Part shown: positions 42,725-51,227 of the stretch, in pieces | Layout: every line of letters begins with the position of its first letter | Numbering within the stretch: position 1 is the first letter of the stretch | Source of the DNA: Paenibacillus turpanensis | GTDB taxonomy: Bacteria; Bacillota; Bacilli; Paenibacillales; YIM-B00363 | Length of the DNA stretch: 64,000 nucleotides | Assembly (NCBI RefSeq): GCF_011421635.1 | Contig: NZ_WTLI01000022.1 | Location: 41,951 to 105,950 of the forward strand | Reading direction: 5' to 3' | Notes under the pieces: model-generated | Seen by the model: only the letters and a program-made list of their open reading frames with translations | Told to the model about the DNA's origin: nothing | The model's database searches: none | Position numbers and translations under genes: made by a program

Positions 42725-44044
42725 ATGGCATTAAAAAAATGGATGAGCTCGATCGCAGCGGGAGCACTGGCACTTAGCTTGACGGCTTGCAGCGGCGCAG
42801 AGATGACAAACAGCACGGAGCCGGCAAAAGCGGCGGACGCAGGTCTTAAGGACGACAAGACGCCGATTACGATTCAATATTGGCATTCCCATGCGGAAGC
42901 GCAACTGGGCGGCCTGAATTATATGATCGAGGAGTTTAAGAAAAAGTATCCTCATATCACCGTGGAGCCGGTTTTCCAAGGCGCATATACAGAGCTGCAT
43001 AAGAAGCTGCAGGCGGCTGTTGCGGCTGGAGACGTGCCAGCGGTTACGAACGTCGAGGTTTCGGCGCTGCCGAACTTCGCGGACAGCGGCGTGTTCGCTG
43101 ATATGACCCCATGGATTCAGCGCGACAAGACGCAGCTTGACGATTTTTCCAAGGGCATGCTGCAGGCATATGCATATAACGGCAAGCAGTACGGCTTCCC
43201 GCTCATCGTGAGCACGAGCGTGTTCGTTTACAACAAAACGATGCTGGACGAGCTCGGTGTACAGCCTCCGCAAAAATGGGAAGAAATCGATGCGTTTAAC
43301 GCAAAGGTAACGAAGAAGGAAAACGGCAAGACCACCCGCTACGCATTCTCGGTTCCGGGCTGGGACACTTGGTACTACGATCCGTGGCTCGTTAACGGAG
43401 GCGGAAGCATTTTGACGGAAGATGGTAAGAAAGCAGCGGTAGATACACCGGAATCGCTTCGTTATATCCAAAACTTCCAAAAGTGGAAAAACGATGGTCA
43501 CTTGCATATTGGTTACGGTAAAGGTGCGTCTGACAACATGCGTCAAATGTTCCTTAAAGGGGAAATTGGCATGGTACAGCACACCTCGGCTCTGCTCAAG
43601 ATGTACCGTGAAAACGCAAAGTTTGAAGTCGGTGTTTCGTTCCTGCCGGGCGACAAGGAGCGTACCTCCAATATCGGCGGCGCGGGTATTGTTATGATGG
43701 AAGGCGCGGATGAGAAGGAAAAAGAAGCGGCATGGAAGTTCGTTGAATTTATGACGTCCTCCGAACACAACATCAAGTGGGCAGAGTCGGTAGGTTACCT
43801 CCCGACACGTAAATCGGCAATCAGCTCCGCTGAAGGCGCTGAGTACTTCAAGAGATGGCCGCAATACAAAGCCGTATTCGATAACTTTGATCGTGTAACC
43901 CCGCGTCTGCAGCATCCAGGTTATCCAGAGTTCAGCGCCGTTTATAAGGAAGTTATGGGCGAGCTGGCTTTGAACAACACAGATCCAGTACCGGCAATGA
44001 AAGCAGCAGTGAAGAAAATGAACGATATTTTGGCGGATTATTAA
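42725..44044 (+). CDS. ugpB: UgpB-like glycerol-phosphate/phosphodiester-binding lipoprotein
   Basis: 439 residues with lipobox LSLTAC (Cys about 22) and a type-1 solute-binding fold of the MalE/UgpB group. Landmarks are ITIQYWHSHAEAQLGGLNYMIEEFKKKYP and TNIGGAG-like (SNIGGAGIVMMEG), typical of UgpB. It delivers substrate to the two permeases encoded next. Context (GlpP upstream, phosphodiesterase at the end) points to sn-glycerol-3-phosphate or glycerophosphodiesters rather than sugars. GGGAGAGGAAAC before the ATG at 42725 is a strong ribosome-binding site. Confidence 0.9.
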   Translation: MALKKWMSSIAAGALALSLTACSGAEMTNSTEPAKAADAGLKDDKTPITIQYWHSHAEAQLGGLNYMIEEFKKKYPHITVEPVFQGAYTELHKKLQAAVAAGDVPAVTNVEVSALPNFADSGVFADMTPWIQRDKTQLDDFSKGMLQAYAYNGKQYGFPLIVSTSVFVYNKTMLDELGVQPPQKWEEIDAFNAKVTKKENGKTTRYAFSVPGWDTWYYDPWLVNGGGSILTEDGKKAAVDTPESLRYIQNFQKWKNDGHLHIGYGKGASDNMRQMFLKGEIGMVQHTSALLKMYRENAKFEVGVSFLPGDKERTSNIGGAGIVMMEGADEKEKEAAWKFVEFMTSSEHNIKWAESVGYLPTRKSAISSAEGAEYFKRWPQYKAVFDNFDRVTPRLQHPGYPEFSAVYKEVMGELALNNTDPVPAMKAAVKKMNDILADY

Positions 44045-44047
44045 GAC

Positions 44048-45010
44048 ATGGAAGCAAGAACAATGGAATCGGTAAAAAACGGGCAAGCGGCGTCCATGGG
44101 GGCGGCCGCTTCCTCCCGTCGCAAGAGCGGACGCCAATTTTGGGAAGCGTGCAAGGATTTTTCTTTTGCCCTCCCTGCGCTTGCTTTTCTTGGCGCATTT
44201 CTGTATTATCCGCTGCTTTACTCGGTGTATATTAGCTTTACGAATTGGAACATGACCCGTCCCGTTAAGAAATTTGTCGGGCTGGAAAATTATTCGAGGC
44301 TTCTGACGAATGAGGATTTTTACCAATCGTTAAAGGTGACGATGCTGTATACGGTAATGGATGTGGCCGCTACACTGGCCATCGGGCTGCTGCTGGCTTT
44401 GTTGTTTAACGTGGCGAATTCCCGGTTTTATGCGTTTATGCGGGGGGTTATTTTCCTTCCTTACTATGTGTCGATGGTTATTGCCGCAATGGTATTCACT
44501 TGGATTTACAACAACCAGTATGGCCTGTTGAATCATATGCTGGGCTGGTTCGGCTTGGATCCAGTGAATTGGCTGGTGGATCCGAAAGCGGTTCTTCCGG
44601 CGCTCGTTGCGGTGTCCGTATGGAAGGGCGCAGGCTTTGCGATGATTTTGTTTATCGCCGGAATGCGCAGCATTCCGCTGGAATATTACGAAGCGGCGGC
44701 GATTGACGGGGCGAATCGGGTGCAGTCGTTCCGCAGCATTACGCTCCCGCTGCTTTCGCCGATGGTGCTGTTCCTTGTCATTACGACGTTTATCTCGTCG
44801 ATGCAGGTATTCCAATCGATCGACGTTATGACGAACGGCGGTCCGCTGCAGGCTTCGAATGCGCTCGTTTATTGGATTTACACGATGGCGTTCGGCGATT
44901 TCAAAACAGGGCGAGCTTCTGCGCTGGTCATTATTTTGTTCGTGATTATTTTATTGCTGACGTTTTTGCAGTGGGTTGTCGGCCGGAAGAAGGTGCACTA
45001 TGAGGGGTAA
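44048..45010 (+). CDS. ugpA: UgpA-like ABC permease
   Basis: 320 residues, MalF/UgpA-type CUT1 permease with six helices from about residue 40. Motifs include LPALAFLGAFLYYPLLYSVYISFTNWN and the EAA loop YYEAAAIDGANRVQSFRSITLPLLSPM. It begins 3 nt after the ugpB stop. The ATG at 44048 lacks a strong ribosome-binding site, so expression may be coupled to ugpB; the ATG at 44063 is an alternative. The cytosolic ATPase (UgpC/MsmX-type) is not encoded here. Confidence 0.9.
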   Translation: MEARTMESVKNGQAASMGAAASSRRKSGRQFWEACKDFSFALPALAFLGAFLYYPLLYSVYISFTNWNMTRPVKKFVGLENYSRLLTNEDFYQSLKVTMLYTVMDVAATLAIGLLLALLFNVANSRFYAFMRGVIFLPYYVSMVIAAMVFTWIYNNQYGLLNHMLGWFGLDPVNWLVDPKAVLPALVAVSVWKGAGFAMILFIAGMRSIPLEYYEAAAIDGANRVQSFRSITLPLLSPMVLFLVITTFISSMQVFQSIDVMTNGGPLQASNALVYWIYTMAFGDFKTGRASALVIILFVIILLLTFLQWVVGRKKVHYEG

Positions 45011-45011
45011 C

Positions 45012-45857
45012 ATGGTTACGGTAAAGCAGGGAATACAGCTGGGATCGGTATGGAGACCGGTGTTAGCCGTCGCTGTAACGGCGATCATGTTTTTCCCGGT
45101 GTACTGGCTGCTCATCAGCTCGTTTAAAACGCAGTTTGAAATGCGTTCCGCCGTGCCGACGCTTTGGCCCCAATCGTTTGCATGGGAAAATTATGCCGAG
45201 GCGTTCCGCGTCATTCCGTATGCGCGTTTTTTCGGAAATACGCTGCTGATGTCGATCGGTCTTGTTTTTTTGCAGCTGAATGTCGCGTTGATGGCGGCGT
45301 ATGCCTTCGCTAAGGGGCGTTTTTGGGGCAAGGAAGTGCTGTTCTTTTGTGTGCTGGCCGCCATGATCGTCCCGGATCAGGTCACATTCGTGCCGGTTTA
45401 TGTCATGATGTCCAAGCTGGGCTGGCTCAACACGTACTGGGCCTTAATCATTCCGCATGGCGCTTCGGCATTCGGTATCTTTTTGCTCCGGCAGTCGTTC
45501 AAATCGCTGAGCAACGATGTTTTGGAAGCGGCGCGTGTGGACGGGGCAGGCCGGTTCGGCATGCTGTACCGCATTTTGCTGCCGATGGCGTTTCCGACGG
45601 TAGTAACGCTCGGCGTGTTGATTTTTATTTCCGGCTGGAACTCGTATTTTTGGCCGCTTATTATGACGAATTCGAATGATATGCGGGTGCTGACGGTCGG
45701 GATCGCCATGCTGCGGGATTCGATCGCCGGCAATGAGGCGATGCACTTCCATATCATTATGGCGGCTAGTGTCATGGCGATCCTGCCGATCGTCGTGGTG
45801 TTCACACTGATGCAGAAGCATATCGTCGCTGCAATGGCGAATTCGACGTTTAAATAA
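45012..45857 (+). CDS. ugpE: UgpE-like ABC permease
   Basis: 281 residues, MalG/UgpE-type permease with six helices. Landmarks are FFPVYWLLISSFKTQFEM, the EAA loop LEAARVDGAGRFGMLYRILLPMAFP, and the C-terminal FTLMQKHIVAAMANSTFK, close to the QKYFVxGLxxGAVKG-type ending of the family. It forms the channel with UgpA. The ATG at 45012 is 1 nt after the ugpA stop, with GAGGGG upstream; upstream in-frame starts would overlap ugpA without a ribosome-binding site. Confidence 0.9.
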   Translation: MVTVKQGIQLGSVWRPVLAVAVTAIMFFPVYWLLISSFKTQFEMRSAVPTLWPQSFAWENYAEAFRVIPYARFFGNTLLMSIGLVFLQLNVALMAAYAFAKGRFWGKEVLFFCVLAAMIVPDQVTFVPVYVMMSKLGWLNTYWALIIPHGASAFGIFLLRQSFKSLSNDVLEAARVDGAGRFGMLYRILLPMAFPTVVTLGVLIFISGWNSYFWPLIMTNSNDMRVLTVGIAMLRDSIAGNEAMHFHIIMAASVMAILPIVVVFTLMQKHIVAAMANSTFK

Positions 45858-45869
45858 GGGAGTGTCGAT

Positions 45870-46589
45870 ATGAAAGTAAAAGGACTTGCACATCGCGGGT
45901 ATCCGCTGCAGCAGCCTGAAAATACGATGGCCGGGTTTCAAGCGGCGCTTGAGCTCGGATTTACCCATTTGGAGCTTGACGTCCAGCTGACCCGCGACGG
46001 GGTGCCGGTTGTCATCCATGACCCGACGGTGAACCGCACGACGAACGGACAAGGAGAGGTGCGATCGTTCACGCTGGAGGAGTTCCGCACATTAGACGCC
46101 GGGAAAGGCGAGCGCGTTCCGACCTTGGAGGAAGTGCTGCGGTTTGCCAAGGACCGAATGCTCGTGGATGTAGAGCTAAAGCAGACCGGTGACGCTTACC
46201 CGGGGTTGGAGGAAGCGGTGCTGAAGGTCATTCGTGAAACCGGGATGGAGAAGCAGGTTTTCGTTACTTCGTTCGATCATTACGCAATTGAACGAATGCG
46301 TGCTTTGGACGTGGAGATTGAGCTCGGGCTTGTCATTTACGGCGCTACTCCGAGTGTGTTCCCGTATATGCGGGAGCATGGCATTCGTTATTTATCGATG
46401 AAGTATGTCTTTTTAACGGATTCCTATGTAGAGGCCTGCCGCCAGAACGGCGTGCAGCTAATCGTGTGGACTCCGGACAACGAAGAGGTGCTGAAGCAGC
46501 TGATCGGCCGGTATCCGGAGCTGCTCATTTGCACGAACAATTTGGACGGACTTGCCGCCGCTCAGTCCGCTATCGGTGCGGCAAGATAG
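45870..46589 (+). CDS. ugpQ: Glycerophosphodiester phosphodiesterase, cytoplasmic
   Basis: 239 residues. It hydrolyses glycerophosphodiesters to glycerol 3-phosphate and an alcohol. The catalytic features are AHRGYPLQQPENTMAGFQAAL (His-Arg and Glu), HLELDVQLTRDGVPVVIHDPTVNRTT (metal-binding Glu/Asp and second His) and the barrel strand VDVELK. No signal peptide is present, so it acts inside the cell on imported diesters, as UgpQ does. It is the last gene of the ugp-like operon, 12 nt after ugpE. The product glycerol 3-phosphate would in turn activate GlpP, giving a feed-forward loop. The start at 45870 has GGGAG just upstream. Confidence 0.94.
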   Translation: MKVKGLAHRGYPLQQPENTMAGFQAALELGFTHLELDVQLTRDGVPVVIHDPTVNRTTNGQGEVRSFTLEEFRTLDAGKGERVPTLEEVLRFAKDRMLVDVELKQTGDAYPGLEEAVLKVIRETGMEKQVFVTSFDHYAIERMRALDVEIELGLVIYGATPSVFPYMREHGIRYLSMKYVFLTDSYVEACRQNGVQLIVWTPDNEEVLKQLIGRYPELLICTNNLDGLAAAQSAIGAAR

Positions 46590-46642
46590 ACAGCATTTGT
46601 CCGCTGTTCTGCTTTATCGCCGTACATCAATATGACATTTTT

Positions 46643-46735
46643 AACGGACCTCAAAAGCCTTCTTTTAATTGGCAGCCCGGATGAAACGAGATTTCGGGCA
46701 GCCACTAAGGGCTTTGGGGTCCGTTTTTATTTTTT
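46643..46735 (+). terminator. Complex terminator after the ugp operon
   Basis: The outer stem AACGGACC..AAAGCC pairs with GGCTTT..GGTCCGTT and is followed by TTTATTTTT. An inner stem TGGCAGCCCG / CGGGCAGCCA branches inside. It is a two-level hairpin of about 90 nt. Confidence 0.82.
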
Positions 46736-46874
46736 AAGGACAAAAGGAACAAAAATGATTGTCCGCCTGAGAAGGGACAGCCGTGCAGATCGAGAATTTA
46801 ACATAGCAGGCTAGGAAAATTACGGAATAGATTCGATATGGGGAGTTTATTATTTTCTGTCAGGAGGTCATTAC

Positions 46875-47678
46875 ATGGCATGGCTTCATGTGCAATATCA
46901 TTCCGAGTCGCTGCGGATGCCGGTGTCGATGGAGGTGCTGCTGCCGCAGCACCGGTTTGGAGGCTCACGTAAGGTGGATGCGCCGGGGCCTTATCCGACG
47001 CTATATTTACTGCATGGCATGGGAGACGATCACACGGCGTGGATGCGCAGAACGAGTGTGGAGCGCCATGCGGAAGGACTGCCGCTGGCCATAGTGATGC
47101 CTGCCGGGCATCTGGGCTGGTATACGGATATGGTATATGGACGGGACTATTTCCGGTTTATTTCGCAGGAGCTGCCCGCTGTATGTGAGCGGATGTTTCC
47201 GCTGTCGAGCGCGCGGGAGGACCGGTTCATCGCAGGCAATTCGATGGGCGGATACGGCGCGCTGAAAGCGGGCCTGCATGCGGCGGAAACGTTCCGCGTG
47301 GCAGCCGGTTTCTCCAGCGCGATTGAGGCGCGGCCGTGGCTGCATAAGGTGAATCCATCGCTTACCGACGATGTATTCGGAAGCGAGGAGGCTTACACGG
47401 GCAGCGTCAATGATTTATTCGCAAGCGCGGAAAAGCTTGCCCGCAGCGGAAACCCCTCCGCCGAGCTGCTTATGTTCTGCGGGACGGAGGACTTTTTCTA
47501 CGAGGACAATGTTTGCTTCAAGCAGCATCTGCAATCGCTGGGGCTCCCTCTTCACTATACGGAAGGACCGGGGGATCACAGCTGGAAGTATTGGGATGAT
47601 TGCATCGAGCAGCTTATACAAAATCTGCCGCTGAAGAGCCGCAGCAGCGAAGGAGGCAAGCAGCATGGCATTGATTGA
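46875..47678 (+). CDS. Alpha/beta-hydrolase esterase, FrmB/EstA-like (copy 1)
   Basis: 267 residues, cytosolic, with no signal peptide. The alpha/beta-hydrolase core shows LYLLHGMGDDHTAWMRRTSVERHA (oxyanion region), nucleophile S123 in GNSMGGYGALKAGL, an acid in FCGTEDFFYEDN, and the catalytic His in GDHSWKYWDDCI. This is the acetyl-esterase/S-formylglutathione-hydrolase-like group (COG0627), often deacetylating sugars. It overlaps the next, homologous gene by 14 nt, so the two are coupled. CAGGAGG lies upstream of the ATG at 46875. Confidence 0.86.
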   Translation: MAWLHVQYHSESLRMPVSMEVLLPQHRFGGSRKVDAPGPYPTLYLLHGMGDDHTAWMRRTSVERHAEGLPLAIVMPAGHLGWYTDMVYGRDYFRFISQELPAVCERMFPLSSAREDRFIAGNSMGGYGALKAGLHAAETFRVAAGFSSAIEARPWLHKVNPSLTDDVFGSEEAYTGSVNDLFASAEKLARSGNPSAELLMFCGTEDFFYEDNVCFKQHLQSLGLPLHYTEGPGDHSWKYWDDCIEQLIQNLPLKSRSSEGGKQHGID

Positions 47679-48465
47679 AACGCATATTTTTTCCGAAGCA
47701 TTGGGAATGGATATGACCGTGACTGTCATTTACCCTCAAGAAAAGCAGCCGTACTCGGGTGATGGCAAGCTAAAGGTCGTGTGGCTGCTGCACGGCGGCT
47801 CGGGCGATCACACCGCATGGCAGCGAATGAGCAGCATCGAAAAGTACGCGCTGGATTACGGAGTTGCGGTTGTCATTCCCGGAGGATTAAACTCCTGCTT
47901 CACGGATATGGAGCATGGCGGAGCGTTTTTTACCTACGTGTCCGACGAGCTTCCGGCGGTTCTCCAAGGCTTGTTCCCGCGGCTTTCCGACCGTCGGGAG
48001 GATAACTATATTTCCGGCTTCTCGAACGGCGGCTTCGGCTGCCTGCGCGTCGGGCTCGCTCGTCCGGAACGGTACGCGGCGATCGGGGCATTTTCGGCGG
48101 GCTGCAAGTCCGATGTTGCTTTTGTGAATGACGGCTCGCGCCGCGCATTGGATCGAATTATTTTGTTCGGTGACGGGGATATGAAGGGGACAGACAATGA
48201 CGTCAAGCACCTTGGGCGCCTTGCCCTTGAATCGCGTGCTGCGCTGCCTAAGGTGTACCATGCATGCGGCAGCCTTGATCCGTGGCTGGATTTGAACGAG
48301 CTGGTTCGCGATTTTTTCGTGAGCCAAAAGGGGAATCCGTTCCACTACGAATTCCATCTGGCGGAAGGCTACGGCCATACGTGGCCGTTCTGGGATATGG
48401 AGATCGTGCGCTTTTTTGAATATTTGGGATTGCCAAAGGACGAAACAAGGTATATTGGTATATAG
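47665..48465 (+). CDS. Alpha/beta-hydrolase esterase, FrmB/EstA-like (copy 2)
   Basis: 266 residues, homologous to the preceding gene product and probably a tandem duplicate. Landmarks are VVWLLHGGSGDHTAWQRMSSIEKYA, nucleophile S120 in GFSNGGFGCLRVGL, an Asp in CGSLDPWLD and the His in GYGHTWPFWDMEI. No secretion signal is present. The two proteins differ most in their termini and acid loop, so they may act on different acyl esters. Start at ATG 47665, overlapping the first gene, with AAGGAGG about 7 nt upstream. Confidence 0.86.
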   Translation: MALIETHIFSEALGMDMTVTVIYPQEKQPYSGDGKLKVVWLLHGGSGDHTAWQRMSSIEKYALDYGVAVVIPGGLNSCFTDMEHGGAFFTYVSDELPAVLQGLFPRLSDRREDNYISGFSNGGFGCLRVGLARPERYAAIGAFSAGCKSDVAFVNDGSRRALDRIILFGDGDMKGTDNDVKHLGRLALESRAALPKVYHACGSLDPWLDLNELVRDFFVSQKGNPFHYEFHLAEGYGHTWPFWDMEIVRFFEYLGLPKDETRYIGI

Positions 48466-48504
48466 TGAAAACCTACAAAGCAAGCGGAACAGGAGCTGAC
48501 GGAG

Positions 48505-49152
48505 TTGTCGAAGCAAAAATTTTATGTCGTCTGGGTCGGAAGACAACCCGGCATTTATACAAGCTGGCCGGAGTGCCAAAAGCAGGTCATTCAATTCGAT
48601 GACGCGAAATACAAATCCTTTGGCTCCAAAAAGGAAGCGGAGGAAGCGTACGAGGCGGGCTGGCGGCTGCACTGGGGGCAGGGCGGAGCGAAGTCGGGAT
48701 CCGGCGGAGGGAAGGCTTCCACCCTATCGATGGAGTCGTCCGCAGAAATTGACTACGACAGCATTTCGGTGGACGTCGGAACACGTGGCAACCCTGGGCC
48801 TGTCGAGTACAAAGGGGTTGATACCCGGACGGGCCAGGTCATTTTTGAATACGGTCCGGTGAAAAAAGGGACGAACAATCTCGGCGAATTTTTGGCGATC
48901 GTGCATGCGCTTGCCTATCTCCAGCAAAAAGGCAGTACGATGACGGTGTACAGCGATTCGGTCAATGCAATCAAATGGGTCAAGCAGAAGAAGGTTTCCA
49001 CGACTCTGGCGCGCGATGAATCGACCAAAGAAATTTGGGAGCTGATCGATCGGGCGGAACAGTGGCTGCGAACGCACCCCTACAAAAACAAGGTGCTGAA
49101 GTGGCAGACCGACAAGTGGGGCGAAATAAAAGCGGATTACGGTCGGAAGTAA
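48505..49152 (+). CDS. rnhA: Ribonuclease H1 with N-terminal hybrid-binding (viroplasmin) domain
   Basis: 215 residues. Residues about 3-52 are the viroplasmin/hybrid-binding domain (KFYVVWVGRQPGIYTSWPEC...YKSFGSKKEAEEAY). A Gly/Ser linker follows, then the RNase H domain. The catalytic carboxylates are in SVDVGTRGNPGP (Asp), NNLGEFLAIVHAL (Glu), YSDSVNAIKWV (Asp) and the last Asp in KADYGRK. It cuts the RNA strand of RNA:DNA hybrids during replication and repair. The start is TTG at 48505, with AGGAG 9 nt upstream. A terminator follows at 49195-49231. Confidence 0.92.
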   Translation: MSKQKFYVVWVGRQPGIYTSWPECQKQVIQFDDAKYKSFGSKKEAEEAYEAGWRLHWGQGGAKSGSGGGKASTLSMESSAEIDYDSISVDVGTRGNPGPVEYKGVDTRTGQVIFEYGPVKKGTNNLGEFLAIVHALAYLQQKGSTMTVYSDSVNAIKWVKQKKVSTTLARDESTKEIWELIDRAEQWLRTHPYKNKVLKWQTDKWGEIKADYGRK

Positions 49153-49194
49153 GACCAATCCACTGAAGCTGCATTGGTTCGGCCGACAGCATGG

Positions 49195-49231
49195 AAAAAC
49201 GGGAGCCCGCCCGGTCGGGTCCCGTTTTTTT
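49195..49231 (+). terminator. Rho-independent terminator after rnhA
   Basis: AAAAACGGGAGCCCG pairs with CGGG-TCCCGTTTTTTT around a short loop, with seven T residues. Confidence 0.88.
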
Positions 49232-49302
49232 GGGTACGAGGAGTTTTCGTATGTTCGTTTCGTACACATACACAATCAGGCACTGGGGAAGGGGGATGAG
49301 GT

Positions 49303-50238
49303 GTGGATATGCTGCCAGCGGGGATTACGTTATCGGAGGATGGCCGTTATGAGATAACCGCCGCCGATTTTAATTTTGAAGAATGCTTGTTTTACTTAAG
49401 CCGCAACGCCAACGAGGTGCTGCACGAGGCTGACCGCGAGCAGGCGATCATCCGCAAAGCAGTGCGAGACACCGATGGCTCATTAGTGCTGCTTCAGCTG
49501 GAAAAGGGGAAGAATGGCCGGCCGGTTCTATCCTTCCCGATCGAGGAGCCGGAAGTGCCGGCACGCCAAGCCGCTCTTGGTACGGCTGTCGAATGGCTCG
49601 ATCTTTCCACGGATCTGCAGCCATTTTACCGCATGGCGGCACAGGACCCGATCCTGGGGCAGGTCGTCCCGTCCTACCAAGGACTGCGAATCGTCGGCGT
49701 TCCCGACCTGTTTGAAGCGCTGTGCTGGGCGATTATGGGACAGCAGGTGAGCCTCCATGTCGCTTACTTAGTAAAGAAGAAATTCGTTGAAACGTTCGGA
49801 GAAGCCGTCTGCTTTCAAAACAAGTCGTACTGGGTGTTTCCGTCTGCAGCAGCGATTGCTGAACTCAGTAAGGAGCAGCTAACCGAAGTGAAGCTAACCC
49901 AGCGGAAAGCGGAATATATTCTGGGGGTTGCCAAGCTCATGGCGGAGGGCGGCTTGACCAAGTCAGCGCTGCAGCAGCAGCCCGATCTTGCTTCCATGGA
50001 GAAGCAGCTTACTGCAATTCGCGGCATCGGCAGCTGGACGGCCAACTATGCGATTATGCGCTGCCTGCGCCACCCGGATGCGTTCCCGCTTGCCGATGTC
50101 GGCTTGCATAACGCGCTCAAGCATGTGCTAAGGCTGGACCGGAAGCCAGCTTTAAGCGAGATTGAAGAATGGGCAGCACGCTGGAGCGGCTGGAAGGCGT
50201 ACGCAACCTTCTACTTATGGAGAACCATTACAACGTAA
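49303..50238 (+). CDS. alkA: AlkA-type DNA-3-methyladenine glycosylase II
   Basis: 311 residues: an AlkA N-terminal beta domain (about 1-110) and an HhH-GPD glycosylase domain (about 115-305). The helix-hairpin-helix reads LTAIRGIGSWTANYAIMRCL, followed by the catalytic Asp in HPDAFPLADVGL. The family opening PFYRMAAQDPILGQVV..GLRIVGVPDLFEALCWAIMGQQVS is clear. It removes alkylated bases to start base excision repair. The start is GTG at 49303 (an ATG at 49309 is possible), with GGGGGATGAGG upstream. No adaptive-response ada gene is next to it. Confidence 0.92.
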   Translation: MDMLPAGITLSEDGRYEITAADFNFEECLFYLSRNANEVLHEADREQAIIRKAVRDTDGSLVLLQLEKGKNGRPVLSFPIEEPEVPARQAALGTAVEWLDLSTDLQPFYRMAAQDPILGQVVPSYQGLRIVGVPDLFEALCWAIMGQQVSLHVAYLVKKKFVETFGEAVCFQNKSYWVFPSAAAIAELSKEQLTEVKLTQRKAEYILGVAKLMAEGGLTKSALQQQPDLASMEKQLTAIRGIGSWTANYAIMRCLRHPDAFPLADVGLHNALKHVLRLDRKPALSEIEEWAARWSGWKAYATFYLWRTITT

Positions 50239-50306
50239 GCTTTTTGTAATTGTCAAAAATTTAACTATGAATTGCATCTGGAATGTTCGAAAGGGGAAAC
50301 AGCGGA

Positions 50307-51089
50307 GTGTCGATTTACTACAAAATAATTGGAGAGGGTTATCCCATCGTAATGCTGCACGGCTGGACTCTTGATCATCAAGTCATGCTGCATGCAATGG
50401 AACCGTTATTCGAGAAACGAAGCGGTTGGAAGAGAATATACATCGATTTACCAGGAATGGGACAATCCGAGCCGCAACCGTCGATTCAAAACTCTGATGA
50501 TATGCTGGAAGCAGTAATACGTTTATTGGACGAGATCATCCCTGATCAACCCTTTATCATTTGCGGTAATTCGTATGGGGGGTATATTGCCAGAGGTATT
50601 GTCCAATTCCGGAAGGATAAGGCACGTGGATTACTGCTGATCGCACCTATGACAATAGCTGACTTCAGTGACAGAGTAGTGCCGCCGCAAAAGGTTCTAA
50701 AAACGGATAGCGACCTGGTAGCCACACTATCTCCCGAGGATGCCGGAGCGTTCTGCTCCATGGGGGTTGTGCAGGGGCAGACGGAATGGGAAAGGTTTCG
50801 AAATGAAATTTTACTTCCTTCCATGAAAACAGATGAAGAGTTCTTAAAACGGGTTCGCATGAACGGATACGGCTTTACCTTCGATATTTCAACGAAACTA
50901 GAACATCCTACACTAATTATTACCGGACGTCAGGATCATGTAGTCGGATACCACGATGCCTGGCGGCTCATTGAAGACTATCCAAGGGCAACTTTTGCAG
51001 TGCTTGATATGACCGGTCACAATCTGCAAATCGAACAACCGGATGTATTTAACGCTTTGGTTAACAACTGGTTAGATCGACTTGTTTAG
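50307..51089 (+). CDS. Alpha/beta hydrolase
   Basis: 260 residues, cytosolic alpha/beta hydrolase. Oxyanion HGW follows strand 3 (IVMLHGWTLDH), nucleophile Ser is in CGNSYGGYIAR, the acid is probably in ITGRQDHVVGY and the His in DMTGHNLQIEQPD. It resembles the MhpC/proline-iminopeptidase-like group, but the substrate is unknown. A GTG at 50307 with AAAGGGG 10 nt upstream gives the usual N-terminus; an ATG at 50283 is the longer alternative with a poorer ribosome-binding site. Codons are more AT-rich than in the neighbours. A terminator follows. Confidence 0.86.
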   Translation: MSIYYKIIGEGYPIVMLHGWTLDHQVMLHAMEPLFEKRSGWKRIYIDLPGMGQSEPQPSIQNSDDMLEAVIRLLDEIIPDQPFIICGNSYGGYIARGIVQFRKDKARGLLLIAPMTIADFSDRVVPPQKVLKTDSDLVATLSPEDAGAFCSMGVVQGQTEWERFRNEILLPSMKTDEEFLKRVRMNGYGFTFDISTKLEHPTLIITGRQDHVVGYHDAWRLIEDYPRATFAVLDMTGHNLQIEQPDVFNALVNNWLDRLV

Positions 51090-51114
51090 GAATTTTTGAC
51101 AGTTGTAATTAGTA

Positions 51115-51146
51115 ACGGGCTTCCATGTAAATGGAGGCCCGTTTTT
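51115..51146 (+). terminator. Rho-independent terminator after the alpha/beta hydrolase gene
   Basis: ACGGGCTTCCAT pairs with ATGGAGGCCCGT with a 4-nt loop; TTTTTATAT follows. Confidence 0.88.
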
Positions 51147-51164
51147 ATATTAGAAAAATTAGGA

Positions 51165-51210
51165 TTGACTAATAACGATATATCGTAATAATATAACGAT
51201 ATATCGTTAT
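51165..51210 (+). promoter_or_regulatory. Promoter with two PadR operator palindromes
   Basis: TTGACT (51165-51170) pairs with an AT-rich -10 near 51188-51194. Two palindromes share the core AACGATATATCGT: the first at 51173-51187 fills the spacer, and the second, perfect TAACGATATATCGTTA at 51194-51209, covers the start-site region. Their centres are 21 bp apart, two helical turns, so two dimers could bind on one face. Confidence 0.8.
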
Positions 51211-51227
51211 TAGGGGTGATCCTGTTT

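Noticed and set aside
42731..44326. Long minus-strand open frame of 531 codons
   Set aside because: It runs antisense to the clear ugpB and ugpA homologues, has no family features and no ribosome-binding site; it is a by-product of codon bias.
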